A stretch of DNA of 64,000 bases from the NCBI RefSeq assembly GCF_904061905.1, contig NZ_CAJFCI010000037.1, positions 40,599-104,598 on the forward strand, read 5' to 3'. Below the pieces are notes generated by a model. That model ran no database searches. It was given only the letters and a program-made list of their open reading frames with translations, and was not told the origin of the DNA. Shown piece after piece: positions 8,279 to 16,823 of the stretch. The stretch is from Zestomonas carbonaria (GTDB lineage: Bacteria > Pseudomonadota > Gammaproteobacteria > Pseudomonadales > Pseudomonadaceae). Position 1 is the first letter of the stretch, and each line of letters begins with the position of its first letter. The translations under genes were made by a program, and so were the position numbers.

Positions 8279-8742
8279 GGGGAATGACAGGGAAGACACG
8301 TACCCGCCCGTAGGAGCGCGCCATGCGCGCGATCGCGGCCATGGGCCGCTCCTACGGAAGCTGGATGCCCCAGGTAGGGTGCGCCGCGCGCACCGAAAGA
8401 TCGGTGCCGATGTGCATCGGACTGGACTCCAGCGTTCGCGGGAATGACAGGGAATAAATCGTCCAGCCCCATGCCCGCCCGTAGGAGCGCGCCATGCGCG
8501 CGATCGCGGCCATGGGCCGCTCCTACGAAGACTGGATGCTCCCAGGTAGGGTGTGCTGCGCGCACCGAAAGATCGGCGTCGAAGTGCATCGGACTGGACC
8601 CCGGCGTTCGCGGGAATGACAGGGAATAAATCGTCCAGCCCCATGCCTGCCCGTAGGAGCGCGCCATGCGCGCGATCACGGCCATGGGCCGCTCCTACGG
8701 AGGTTGGATGCCCCAGGTAGGGTGTGCTGCGCGCACCGAAAC
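8279..8742. repeat. Tandem 171-172 bp repeat, about 2.7 copies, built from intergenic palindromes
   Basis: The marker GTAGGAGCGCGCCATGCG starts at 8310 and 8481, and again at 8653, giving periods of 171 and 172 bases. Each unit has a hairpin GTAGGAGCG...CGCTCCTAC, then CCCAGGTAGGGTG, a CGCGCGCACCGAAA stretch, then CGTTCGCGGGAATGACAGG. The third unit diverges after ACCGAAACACAGG. It fills most of the 590-base gap between the PLP enzyme and the second DUF533 gene. The few open frames across it are repeat artefacts. Confidence 0.9.
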
Positions 8743-8864
8743 ACAGGCGATGCCGCGCGAGGAGCATGCCCCGGCAAGACCGTCCGGCAGCGGCCATAGC
8801 GGATCGCCTCCGGAGAACTATCGTTTCCAGTCTGGACGACCATTTCGATGAGAGGGAGGCATTC

Positions 8865-9602
8865 ATGAATACCAGCGATTTGCTCGACCAACTGCTGCGC
8901 GCGGGACTGTCCGGGCGAGGCGGCGCCGCGCCGCAGGGTGGTGGCTCGATGGACCTCGGAGGGCTGCTCGGCGGCCTGCTGGGCGGTGGTTCCGGGGCGG
9001 CGGCCGGCGGTGGCGCGGGCGGCCTGGGCGGCCTGGGCGGGCTTGGCGATCTGCTCGGCGGGATGCTGGGCGGCGGCGCGGCGCAGTCCGGGCAGGCGCG
9101 CGGTGGCAGCGGCGGCGGGATCGGCTACGGTGGCCTGGCCACCCTCGGCATGCTGGCCTTCCAGGCATACAGCGCCTGGCAGCGCCAGCAACAGCAGCAA
9201 CAGGCGGCGAGCGCCTTGCGGCAGCCGCAGATGGTCAACCAGTTGGTCGGCGCCGAGGCCGAGGATCACAGCCGTGCCATCCTGCGTGCGCTGATCGCCG
9301 CGTCCAAGGCCGACGGCCGTATCGACGAGCAGGAGAAACGGCTGATCTACGCGGAAATCGCCAAGCACACCGCCGACGCCGAATTGCAGGCCTGGCTGGA
9401 CGACGAGGTGCAGAAGCCGCTGGACGCCTCGGACGTGGCGGGCGCGGCGCAAACGCCGGAGATGGCCGCCGAGATGTACCTGGCCAGCGCGCTGCTGATC
9501 GGTTCCCAGGAAGGCGGCGAGCGCGCCTATCTGGATGACCTGGCCTATCAGTTGCGCCTCGATCCGGCCTTGCAGGCAGAGCTGGAGTCCCAACTGCGTT
9601 GA
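8865..9602 (+). CDS. TerB-like DUF533 (YebE family) protein, copy 2
   Basis: The protein has 245 residues and the same plan as the paralogue at 6539. It starts MNTSDLLDQLLRAGLSGRG and has a long Gly-rich linker (residues about 20-85), a hydrophobic helix (GYGGLATLGMLAFQAYSAW) followed by a Gln run, then the TerB-like part (LIAASKADGRIDEQEKRLI, AQTPEMAAEMYLASALLIG). ATG 8865 is preferred over upstream starts because AGAGGGAGG lies just before it and the paralogue begins the same way. The autotransporter-barrel gene starts 12 bases after its stop, so the two are probably co-translated. No function is assigned; the pairing with an outer-membrane barrel suggests an envelope role. Confidence 0.85.
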   Translation: MNTSDLLDQLLRAGLSGRGGAAPQGGGSMDLGGLLGGLLGGGSGAAAGGGAGGLGGLGGLGDLLGGMLGGGAAQSGQARGGSGGGIGYGGLATLGMLAFQAYSAWQRQQQQQQAASALRQPQMVNQLVGAEAEDHSRAILRALIAASKADGRIDEQEKRLIYAEIAKHTADAELQAWLDDEVQKPLDASDVAGAAQTPEMAAEMYLASALLIGSQEGGERAYLDDLAYQLRLDPALQAELESQLR

Positions 9603-9613
9603 GCCCCGGCACC

Positions 9614-10600
9614 ATGCGTCTGTCGGCGCTCGCTGTGCTGATGCTGGCCGGCCGGGCGTTCGCCGCGCAGGAAGGTGAGCTCTACGCATCCAGCCAGGGC
9701 CTGCTGCTGGAGAACAGCCGCTTCGTCCACGAGGCGGCGCTGGATCGCTTGCAGCAGATACGTTTCGCCTACCGCGAACCGTCGGCCGAGCCCGGCCGGC
9801 AGCCGGCCTGGATGCGTGCCTACGGCAACCGGGGCTCGCTGGATGGCGACGGCGCCGCAGCGCGGGTCGAGCACCGCGGTTCCGGCCTGTTCGTCGGCCT
9901 CGACCGCACCTTCGACCCGCGCTGGGCGGCCGGGGTGCTGGCCGGCCATTCACGGTCCGACCTGGACCTCGACGACCGCGACGCCGAAGCCGATATCGAC
10001 AGCTACCACCTGGCCGGCTATGCCGCGCTGCGTTACTACAACCAGCTCGGCCTCAAGTTCGGCGCCGCCTTCAGCCAGCACGAGTTCGACGGTCGGCGCC
10101 AGGGACTGCGTGGCGAAGGCGACGGCCATACCCTGCAAGCCTTCGTCGAAGGCGGCTACTCCATGGACTTCGCGAACTTCACCATCGAGGCCTTCACCAG
10201 CCTGGCCTACATCTCGCTGCACCTCGACCGCTTGCGGGAGCGGGGAAGTGGCGATGCGCTCCAGGTCTCCGCCGACAGCCAGCAGGTTGGCCAGGCCACC
10301 TTCGGCTGGCGGGCGGCTCGCCGCTTCGAGCCCGCCGCCGGACAGCGCCTGACCGCTCGCGCCAGCCTCGGCTGGCGGCACGTCTTCAGCGATACCGACG
10401 TCCATGCCGACGTGCGGCGCGCCGACGGCAGCCGCCTGCGCAGCGATGGCGTGCCGCTCAGCGAAGACAGCCTGCGCCTCGACCTCGGCCTCGACTACGA
10501 ACTGAAGCCGCAGCTCTATCTCGGTCTGGCATACGCCGGCCACTACGCCGACGCGACGCGCGACAATGCCCTGAGCGGTCGCCTCAGCCTGTGGTTCTAG
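9614..10600 (+). CDS. Outer-membrane autotransporter-type beta-barrel protein, almost no passenger
   Basis: The protein has 328 residues. A signal peptide [17 protein letters not shown] is followed by a short stretch (about 55 residues, [17 protein letters not shown]) and then a region that reads as a type V autotransporter translocator: [32 protein letters not shown], alternating amphipathic strands, and the terminal aromatic [11 protein letters not shown]. Nearly the whole protein is barrel, so it lacks the large secreted passenger of classical autotransporters. It may be a stand-alone barrel of the same fold. The N-terminal helix could plug the pore. It starts 12 bases after the second DUF533 gene, implying joint expression. 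Substrate and role are unknown. Confidence 0.82.
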   Translation: MRLSALAVLMLAGRAFAAQEGELYASSQGLLLENSRFVHEAALDRLQQIRFAYREPSAEPGRQPAWMRAYGNRGSLDGDGAAARVEHRGSGLFVGLDRTFDPRWAAGVLAGHSRSDLDLDDRDAEADIDSYHLAGYAALRYYNQLGLKFGAAFSQHEFDGRRQGLRGEGDGHTLQAFVEGGYSMDFANFTIEAFTSLAYISLHLDRLRERGSGDALQVSADSQQVGQATFGWRAARRFEPAAGQRLTARASLGWRHVFSDTDVHADVRRADGSRLRSDGVPLSEDSLRLDLGLDYELKPQLYLGLAYAGHYADATRDNALSGRLSLWF

Positions 10601-10610
10601 GACGAACCAT

Positions 10611-10747
10611 GTAGGAGCGGGCACTGCTCGCGAATATCGGCGCCTCGAAATCAGCGACCTAACCCTCTCCCGAAGGGAGAGGGGACTGGTCGGAGTGACG
10701 GCCATGCCTCGGAGAACTCGTAGGAGCGGGCCATGCCCGCGATTCGC
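10611..10747. repeat. Three intergenic palindromes before prfB
   Basis: A GTAGGAGCGGGCACTGCTCGCGA element begins the stretch, a CCCTCTCCCGAAGGGAGAGGGG hairpin lies at 10663-10684, and a second GTAGGAGCGGGCC element begins at 10720. The remaining bases to 10909 include a TATACT box at 10863-10868 that could be the -10 of a prfB promoter; no clear -35 was found. Confidence 0.7.
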
Positions 10748-10909
10748 GGTTGCGCCCGGACGAGGCGTCTGCGTTAGCTTCGCGAACGGAGCCCGCTCCC
10801 GTCTTGCGGGTGGGGCATCGCCAGCCGCCCGGCGGCAGGCTGCCAGGGCGCGGCAACTGGGGTATACTCGCCGGCTTTTCACACGATTCGCCTGCGAGTG
10901 CCGCCAGCC

Positions 10910-12005
10910 ATGGAAATCAACCCGATCCTCAACAGCATCAAGGACCTGTCCGAGCGCACCCAGACTATTCGGGGGTATCTTTGACTACGATCAGAAGCAT
11001 GACCGCCTGATCGAAGTCAATCGCGAGCTCGAAGACCCGAACGTCTGGAACAACCCCGAGTACGCCCAGAACCTGGGGCGCGAGCGCGCCCAACTGGCGC
11101 AGATCGTCGAAACCCTCGACGAACTGTCCGGCGGCCTGGCCGATTCCCGCGACCTGCTGGACATGGCCGTCGAAGAGAATGACCAAGGCGCGGTGGACGA
11201 CGTCGCCACCGAGGTCGAGCGCCTGCGCGAAATCCTCGAGAAACTGGAGTTCCGCCGCATGTTCAGCGGCGAGATGGACGCCAACAACGCCTACCTCGAC
11301 ATCCAGGCCGGTTCCGGCGGCACCGAGGCCCAGGACTGGGCCAACATGCTGCTGCGCATGTACCTGCGCTGGGCCGACAAGCACGGTTTCGACGCCGAGA
11401 TCGTCGAACTCTCCGAAGGCGAGGTCGCCGGCATCAAGGGCGCTACCGTGCACATCAAGGGCGAGTACGCTTTCGGCTGGCTGCGCACCGAGATCGGCGT
11501 GCACCGCCTGGTGCGCAAGAGCCCGTTCGACTCCGGCAACCGCCGCCACACCTCGTTTTCCGCGGTGTTCGCCTCGCCGGAGATCGACGACAACATCGAG
11601 ATCGAGATCAACCCGGCGGACCTGCGCATCGACACCTACCGCTCCTCCGGCGCCGGCGGCCAGCACGTGAACACCACCGATTCGGCGGTGCGGATCACCC
11701 ACGTGCCGACCAACACCGTGGTGGCGTGCCAGAACGAACGTTCCCAGCACGCCAACAAGGACACCGCCATGAAGATGCTGCGGGCCAAGTTGTACGAGCT
11801 GGAGATGATGAAGCGCAACGCCGCCGCCCAGGCCCTGGAAGACACCAAGTCGGACATCGGCTGGGGCCACCAGATCCGTTCCTACGTGCTCGACCAGTCG
11901 CGGATCAAGGATCTGCGCACCGGCGTCGAGCGCAGCGACTGCGACAAGGTGCTGGACGGCGATCTCGACGAGTACCTCGAGGCCAGCCTCAAGCAGGGCC
12001 TGTAA
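10910..12005 (+). CDS. prfB: Peptide chain release factor 2 (with programmed +1 frameshift)
   Basis: RF2 reads UGA and UAA stop codons and triggers peptide release. The gene starts at ATG 10910 and reads 24 codons to CTT followed by an in-frame TGA at 10982-10984. A +1 shift then continues in the frame starting GAC at 10983 to the stop at 12005, giving about 365 residues, the normal RF2 length. The peptidyl-hydrolysis motif GGQ is seen in [17 protein letters not shown] (near residue 250), and the RF2 codon-recognition SPF in [10 protein letters not shown]. lysS follows 78 bases downstream, as in many gamma-proteobacteria. Autoregulation is built in: low RF2 favours the shift. An in-frame open stretch upstream of 10983 (from 10695) is an accidental extension. 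Confidence 0.97.
10970..10985 (+). promoter_or_regulatory. prfB programmed +1 frameshift site
   Basis: The sequence CGGGGGTATCTTTGAC contains all three classical parts: a purine-rich Shine-Dalgarno-like GGGGG, the slippery CTT codon, and the UGA stop followed by C (a weak termination context). It is essentially the E. coli prfB site. The ribosome stalls when RF2 is scarce and slips forward one base. Confidence 0.97.
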
Positions 12006-12083
12006 AGGCGGCCGCAAGCCGCAAGCTTCAAGCTGCAAGAGTCAGCCGAAACCCATTGAAATGACATACCGGGAACACCCGAA

Positions 12084-13601
12084 ATGACCGACCTACCACT
12101 CGACCAGCACGCCCCTACTCAAGACGATGGGCAACAGGAAGAAAACAAGCTGATTGCCTTGCGCAAGGAAAAGCTTGCCGCCGTCCGTGAGCAGGGCAAC
12201 GCCTTCCCCAACGATTTCCGCCGCGACAGCTATTGCGCCGACCTGCAGAAACAGTACGAAGGCAAGAGCAAGGAAGAGCTGGAGGCGCTGGCCATCCCGG
12301 TCAAGGTCGCCGGGCGCATCATGCTCAACCGTGGTGCCTTCATGGTCATCCAGGACATGACCGGCCGCCTGCAGGTCTACGTCAACCGCAAGGTGCTGTC
12401 TCCCGAGACCCTGGAAGCGGTCAAGCACTTCGATCTGGGCGACATCGTCGCCGCCGAAGGCACCCTGGCGCGTTCCGGCAAGGGCGACCTGTACGTCGAC
12501 ATGACCAACGTGCGCCTGCTGACCAAGTCGCTGCGCCCGCTGCCGGACAAGCACCACGGCCTGACCGACACCGAGCAGCGCTACCGCCAGCGCTACGTCG
12601 ACCTGATCGTCAACGAGGAAGTGCGCGAGACCTTCCGCGTGCGCTCCCAGGTGATCGCCCACATCCGCCGCTTCCTCAGCGAGCGCGGTTTCCTCGAAGT
12701 GGAAACCCCGATGCTGCAGACCATCCCCGGCGGCGCGGCTGCCAAGCCCTTCGAGACCCACCACAACGCGCTGGACATGGCCATGTTCCTGCGCATCGCC
12801 CCTGAGCTGTACCTCAAGCGCCTGGTGGTCGGCGGCTTCGAGAAGGTCTTCGAGATCAACCGCAACTTCCGCAACGAAGGCGTCTCGACCCGGCACAACC
12901 CCGAGTTCACCATGCTCGAGTTCTACCAGGCCTACGCCGACTACGAAGACAACATGGACCTGACCGAGGAGCTGTTCCGCGAGTTGGCCCAGGCGGTGCT
13001 CGGCACCACCGACGTCCCTTACGGCGACAAGGTCTTCCACTTCGGCGAGCCGTTCGCGCGCCTGTCGGTGTTCGACTCGATCCTCAAGTTCAACCCGGAA
13101 ATCTCCGCCGAGGACCTGCGCGACATCGACAGGGCCCGTGCCATCGCCAAGAAGGCCGGTGCCGACGTCAAGGGCTTCGAGGGCCTGGGCAAGCTGCAGA
13201 CGATGATTTTCGAGGAGCTGGTCGAGCACAAGCTGGAACAGCCGACCTTCATCACCCGCTACCCGTTCGAAGTGTCGCCCCTGGCCCGTCGCAGCGACGA
13301 CGATCCGAGCGTCACCGACCGCTTCGAGCTGTTCATCGGCGGCCGAGAGATCGCCAACGCCTATTCCGAGCTCAACGACGCCGAAGACCAGGCCGCGCGC
13401 TTCATGCAGCAGGTGGCCGACAAGGACGCCGGCGACGACGAGGCCATGCACTATGACGCCGACTTCGTCCGTGCCCTGGAATACGGCATGCCGCCGACCG
13501 CCGGCGAAGGCATCGGCATCGACCGCCTGGTGATGCTGCTCACCAACTCGCCGTCGATCCGCGACGTCATCCTGTTCCCGCACATGCGTCCGCAGGCCTG
13601 A
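12084..13601 (+). CDS. lysS: Lysyl-tRNA synthetase (class II)
   Basis: The protein has 505 residues, the same length as E. coli LysS. It charges tRNA-Lys with lysine in the cytoplasm. The N-terminal OB-fold anticodon-binding domain covers about residues 55-160 ([20 protein letters not shown]). The class II catalytic core has motif 2 ([20 protein letters not shown]) and motif 3 ([20 protein letters not shown], then FPHMRPQ at the C terminus). The opening residues ([20 protein letters not shown]) are acidic, as in other pseudomonads. It is downstream of prfB, 78 bases away, and probably shares its transcript. Confidence 0.97.
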   Translation: MTDLPLDQHAPTQDDGQQEENKLIALRKEKLAAVREQGNAFPNDFRRDSYCADLQKQYEGKSKEELEALAIPVKVAGRIMLNRGAFMVIQDMTGRLQVYVNRKVLSPETLEAVKHFDLGDIVAAEGTLARSGKGDLYVDMTNVRLLTKSLRPLPDKHHGLTDTEQRYRQRYVDLIVNEEVRETFRVRSQVIAHIRRFLSERGFLEVETPMLQTIPGGAAAKPFETHHNALDMAMFLRIAPELYLKRLVVGGFEKVFEINRNFRNEGVSTRHNPEFTMLEFYQAYADYEDNMDLTEELFRELAQAVLGTTDVPYGDKVFHFGEPFARLSVFDSILKFNPEISAEDLRDIDRARAIAKKAGADVKGFEGLGKLQTMIFEELVEHKLEQPTFITRYPFEVSPLARRSDDDPSVTDRFELFIGGREIANAYSELNDAEDQAARFMQQVADKDAGDDEAMHYDADFVRALEYGMPPTAGEGIGIDRLVMLLTNSPSIRDVILFPHMRPQA

Positions 13602-13806
13602 GGCGTTCCGCTCTCGTAGGCTGCGCCGCGAGCCCTTTCCCCCGCTGAACGGTGCGCGCGGCGCACCCTGCGGAAGGCGGGCTTCGGCCTGTCGGCACCT
13701 GCTTCCCGGACGGCTTTTATGTTTCGTGGCGAATTGCCATTGATTCCGTCCGGGAACGTTCCACAATGAATCTTGAGTCCCCGCTTATTCGAGGTGAGCA
13801 CGCATC

Positions 13807-14520
13807 GTGACGCAGCCCTCCAGCCCCGATCGCGCGGCCACAGTGGCCAGTGCCGTCGCCGAAAGTGTCCAGTACCAGGGTCGCAAGGCCAGCCGCCAGG
13901 GGAGCGAGCAGCGGCGCCAGGCGATCCTCGATGCCGCCATGCGCATCATCGTCCGCGACGGCGTGCGCGCGGTGCGCCATCGTGCGGTGGCCGCCGAGGC
14001 CGAGGTGCCGCTGTCGGCGACCACCTACTACTTCAAGGACATCAACGACCTGATCACCGACACCTTCGCCCAGTTCGTCGAGCGCAGCGCGGCGGCCCTG
14101 GCGGAGTTCTGGGCTTCCACCGAGGGGATGCTGCTGGAGAAGGTCGGCCAGCTCGACGGAAGCATGGAGGCGCGCCGCAAGCTGGCCGACGACATCGCCG
14201 AACTGGCCGTGGAATACGTCCGCCAGCAACTGATGACCCGCCGCGACCACCTGCTCGCCGAGCGCGCCTTCCAGCAGGAAGCCCTGCTCAATCCGCGCCT
14301 GCACGAACTGGTGCGCTCGCACCGGCGGATCCTGTCGCAGGGCGTCACCCACTTCTTCGAGGTGCTCGGTTCCCGGCAGCCGGAACAGGACGCCAAGGTG
14401 TTGACGGGTATCATCGAGCGGATGGAATATCAGGGCCTTATCGACGGAGTGGACCATCTGGACAACGTGGACATGCTGGCCATTCTCAAGCGGTACATGT
14501 ACCTGGTTCTAGGCCTTTAG
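13807..14520 (+). CDS. TetR-family transcriptional regulator
   Basis: The protein has 237 residues. The helix-turn-helix is within residues 35-80 (RRQAILDAAMRIIVRDGVR, then VRHRAVAAEAEVPLSATTYY), with ATTYYFKDINDLI as the typical TetR turn. The rest is an all-helical ligand and dimer domain. The effector and targets are not evident; the next genes encode a lipoprotein and a DUF1704 protein. The start is a GTG at 13807 preceded by GAGGTG. A perfect 10-base palindrome GGAACGTTCC at 13753-13762, about 45 bases before the start, could be its own operator. A terminator hairpin follows the stop, so it is probably transcribed alone. Confidence 0.88.
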   Translation: MTQPSSPDRAATVASAVAESVQYQGRKASRQGSEQRRQAILDAAMRIIVRDGVRAVRHRAVAAEAEVPLSATTYYFKDINDLITDTFAQFVERSAAALAEFWASTEGMLLEKVGQLDGSMEARRKLADDIAELAVEYVRQQLMTRRDHLLAERAFQQEALLNPRLHELVRSHRRILSQGVTHFFEVLGSRQPEQDAKVLTGIIERMEYQGLIDGVDHLDNVDMLAILKRYMYLVLGL

Positions 14521-14532
14521 CCTCACCTTCTG

Positions 14533-14556
14533 AACCCCGCAGCCGCGGGGTTTGTC
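14533..14556 (+). terminator. Rho-independent-type terminator after the TetR gene
   Basis: The stem AACCCCGC / GCGGGGTT has a 4-base loop AGCC, followed by TGTCAT. It is a compact GC-rich hairpin placed 13 bases after the TetR stop. The T tract is short. Confidence 0.75.
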
Positions 14557-14683
14557 ATATGTTTATGGAATGAACCGAGCGCCCGCTGCGGGGCGCGTGG
14601 ACGGAGGGAGTCGCTGTGCATCCTTTGCTAGGGTTAGAACGAAACACACCAGGGTTGACCCGAGTTCTCACAAGGAGTGCGCA

Positions 14684-15235
14684 ATGAAAGCCTGGCGCCT
14701 GCTGTTCGCCATGTCCTTCCTGCTGTTGAGCGGCTGTCTGGTCACCCTGAATGACCCGATCCCGGCCAACGAGGCCGCGCCGATCCCGCTGCTCGGCGAC
14801 TGGACGCGCCGGAACGAGTGGGGCGAGCAGCAATACCTGGAGGTCAGCCGGGCCGGCTCCAATGTCTACAAGGCGGTCACCTACGTGAACAGCCCGGACG
14901 ATATCGACAGCCTCAGGGAATACGGTTTCACCGTCGCCCACCACGGCGACCGCTGGTACATCTCCGTCGGCCTGCCGAAGAGCCTCGGGGCCAACTTCGC
15001 CCTCGCCGGCTTCGAACTGACCAAGGACAACGAGCTGGTGCTCTACAACATCGATGTCGACCGCATCCACCAGGAGATGGAAGAGGGCGCCTTGCAGGGG
15101 CGCCGCTTCGAGACCCCGGAAGGCGACGGCGCGCTGCTCACCAGCCCGCTGGAGCGGGTATTCGACTACCTGGACGACCCGGCCAATGCCGATGTGTTCA
15201 TCGAGGCGGCGCGCTTCCAGCGCAGTGGCCAGTGA
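14684..15235 (+). CDS. Predicted lipoprotein of unknown function
   Basis: The protein has 183 residues. It has a lipoprotein signal MKAWRLLFAMSFLLLSGC with the lipobox LLSGC and cysteine at residue 18. The mature part starts LVTLNDPIPANEAAP and contains a likely small beta domain (LLGDWTRRNEWGEQQYLEV, DRWYISVGLPKS). The residue after the cysteine is Leu, not Asp, which favours outer-membrane sorting. It resembles conserved Pseudomonas lipoproteins that I cannot assign a function. A ribosome site AAGGAG lies before ATG 14684. The DUF1704 gene starts 20 bases after its stop, so the two likely form an operon. Confidence 0.85.
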   Translation: MKAWRLLFAMSFLLLSGCLVTLNDPIPANEAAPIPLLGDWTRRNEWGEQQYLEVSRAGSNVYKAVTYVNSPDDIDSLREYGFTVAHHGDRWYISVGLPKSLGANFALAGFELTKDNELVLYNIDVDRIHQEMEEGALQGRRFETPEGDGALLTSPLERVFDYLDDPANADVFIEAARFQRSGQ

Positions 15236-15255
15236 CTGGCGAGCGAGGCCGAGGG

Positions 15256-16545
15256 ATGAACGACCATATCGTGCTCGATGAATACCAGTTGACCATCCGC
15301 TCGCTGTCCGACCGGCTGGTCGAGGCCCAGGCGCCGATCCGTGTGCTGGATGCGGTGAAGTGGGACGAGAACATCCGCCAGGACTTCTTCAAGCACAAGG
15401 GCAAGCAGCCCCCGGCGGTGGACCGCGCCTACTATGAAGGACGCCCGCTGGCCTTCGACCCGGAGGCGAAGAAGCAGGAATTCCAGAACATCGAGCGCGA
15501 CATCACCCGACGGCTCGGCCAGTTCAACCCGGTCGGGCAGATCATGCGGCGCATGTGCAAGGAATACCGGATGGTCATCCGCATGCTCCAGGCGCGCGGC
15601 ACATCCGACTTCGGGCTGATCTCCCAGGAGCTCTACGGCGCGGCCTCGGATGCCTTCCACGCCGGCGACCCGACCCTCGCCGACCTCGGCCTGATGCTCT
15701 CCGACTACCTGAACAACATCGCTGCCCGTGGCGACCTCGAGGACGAGCCCAAGTCGCTCACCGCCAAGGAAGCCGTGGCCATGCTGCAGAGCCGGCTGAG
15801 CGCGGTGTTCGGCGACGACACCATCCGCGTGCTCGAATCCGACGGCATCGTCGCCGACGCGGCGGCCGGCGCCGACTACATCAAGGTGCGCGCCGACGCG
15901 CTGTTCAATACGCGCGACGTGCGCGCCCTGGAGGTCCACGAGGGGCTGGTCCACGTCGGCACCACGCTGAACGGCCTGAACCAGCCGATCTGCACCTTCC
16001 TTTCCAAGGGCCCACCGTCCTCGACCGTGACCCAGGAAGGCCTGGCCATCCTCATGGAAGTGATCGCCTTCGCCTCCTACCCGACCCGCCTGCGCAAGCT
16101 GACCAACCGCACCCGCGCCATCCACATGGCCGAGGAGGGCGCGGACTTCATGGAGGTCTACCGCTTCTACCGCGAGCAGGGCTACGGCCTGGAGGAGAGC
16201 TACGGCAGCGCCAGCCGGGTGTTCCGCGGCTCGACGCCGAGCGGCCTGCCGTTCACCAAGGACCTGTCCTACCTGAAGGGCTTCATCCTGATCTACAACT
16301 ACATCCAGCTCGCGGTGCGCAAGGGCAAGCTGGAGCAGATCCCGCTGCTGTTCTGCGGCAAGACCACCCTGGAAGACATGCGCACCCTGCGCCAACTGGT
16401 CGACGAGGGCCTGGTGATCCCGCCGATCTACCTGCCCCCGCAGTTCCGCGACCTCAACGCGCTGTCGGCCTGGATGTGCTTCTCCAACTTCCTCAACCAC
16501 CTGAGCCTTGACCGCATAGAGGCGGATTACGCCAATATTCTGTAG
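15256..16545 (+). CDS. DUF1704 / QEGLA-motif putative metallocarboxypeptidase (MATCAP-like)
   Basis: The protein has 429 residues and belongs to the family named for a 'flavohemoglobin expression-modulating QEGLA motif' (DUF1704). The zinc-binding HExxxH appears as VHEGLVHVGT near residue 222, and the distal glutamate is in VTQEGLAILMEV near residue 260. In eukaryotes the same family includes MATCAP, a zinc tyrosine carboxypeptidase acting on tubulin; bacterial substrates are not known. All metal ligands appear present, so an active peptidase is plausible. No signal peptide is seen, so it should be cytoplasmic. It lies 20 bases after the lipoprotein gene. Confidence 0.88.
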   Translation: MNDHIVLDEYQLTIRSLSDRLVEAQAPIRVLDAVKWDENIRQDFFKHKGKQPPAVDRAYYEGRPLAFDPEAKKQEFQNIERDITRRLGQFNPVGQIMRRMCKEYRMVIRMLQARGTSDFGLISQELYGAASDAFHAGDPTLADLGLMLSDYLNNIAARGDLEDEPKSLTAKEAVAMLQSRLSAVFGDDTIRVLESDGIVADAAAGADYIKVRADALFNTRDVRALEVHEGLVHVGTTLNGLNQPICTFLSKGPPSSTVTQEGLAILMEVIAFASYPTRLRKLTNRTRAIHMAEEGADFMEVYRFYREQGYGLEESYGSASRVFRGSTPSGLPFTKDLSYLKGFILIYNYIQLAVRKGKLEQIPLLFCGKTTLEDMRTLRQLVDEGLVIPPIYLPPQFRDLNALSAWMCFSNFLNHLSLDRIEADYANIL

Positions 16546-16553
16546 GTTCTGGC

Positions 16554-16756
16554 CGTAGGGTGTGCCGTGCGCACCGCTTGCCGGGAGGTGGGGAGGTTCG
16601 GGGCATAAGGAGACACCGCCCCTCACCCCAGCCCTGGCTGCGTGCCCCGCTCCAGAGGGAGAGGGGCATTCGGAGCATGGATCAAGCATCGAGCTTGCCG
16701 GCCACGCCGAACAAGTCCCCTCTCCCTCCGGGAGAGGGTTAGGGTGAGGGGCGGAT
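16554..16756. repeat. Cluster of dispersed intergenic repeats
   Basis: The cluster holds a CGTAGGGTGTGCCGTGCGCACC element, a CCTCACCCCAGCCCTGG...GAGGGAGAGGGG block, and an inverted CCCTCTCCCTCCGGGAGAGGG with its GTGAGGGGCGG tail. The same set, in the same relative arrangement, ends the window at 63750-64000. No gene is seen between 16546 and 16823. Confidence 0.75.
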
Positions 16757-16823
16757 CATGAGACCGACTCCGTGGCCAGAATCGAGCACACCCACCCACG
16801 CCACCCGGCGAGATAGCCACCCG

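Noticed and set aside
8279..8742. Possible CRISPR array
   Set aside because: Units are 171-172 bases and nearly identical throughout, with no short repeat plus unique spacers, and no cas gene is present.
8193..8866. Small open frames within the repeat array
   Set aside because: They are made of repeated palindromes and repeat their own sequence; no ribosome sites or families support them.
10695..10982. N-terminal extension of RF2
   Set aside because: The true start is ATG 10910 in the other frame followed by the programmed shift; the upstream part runs through repeats.
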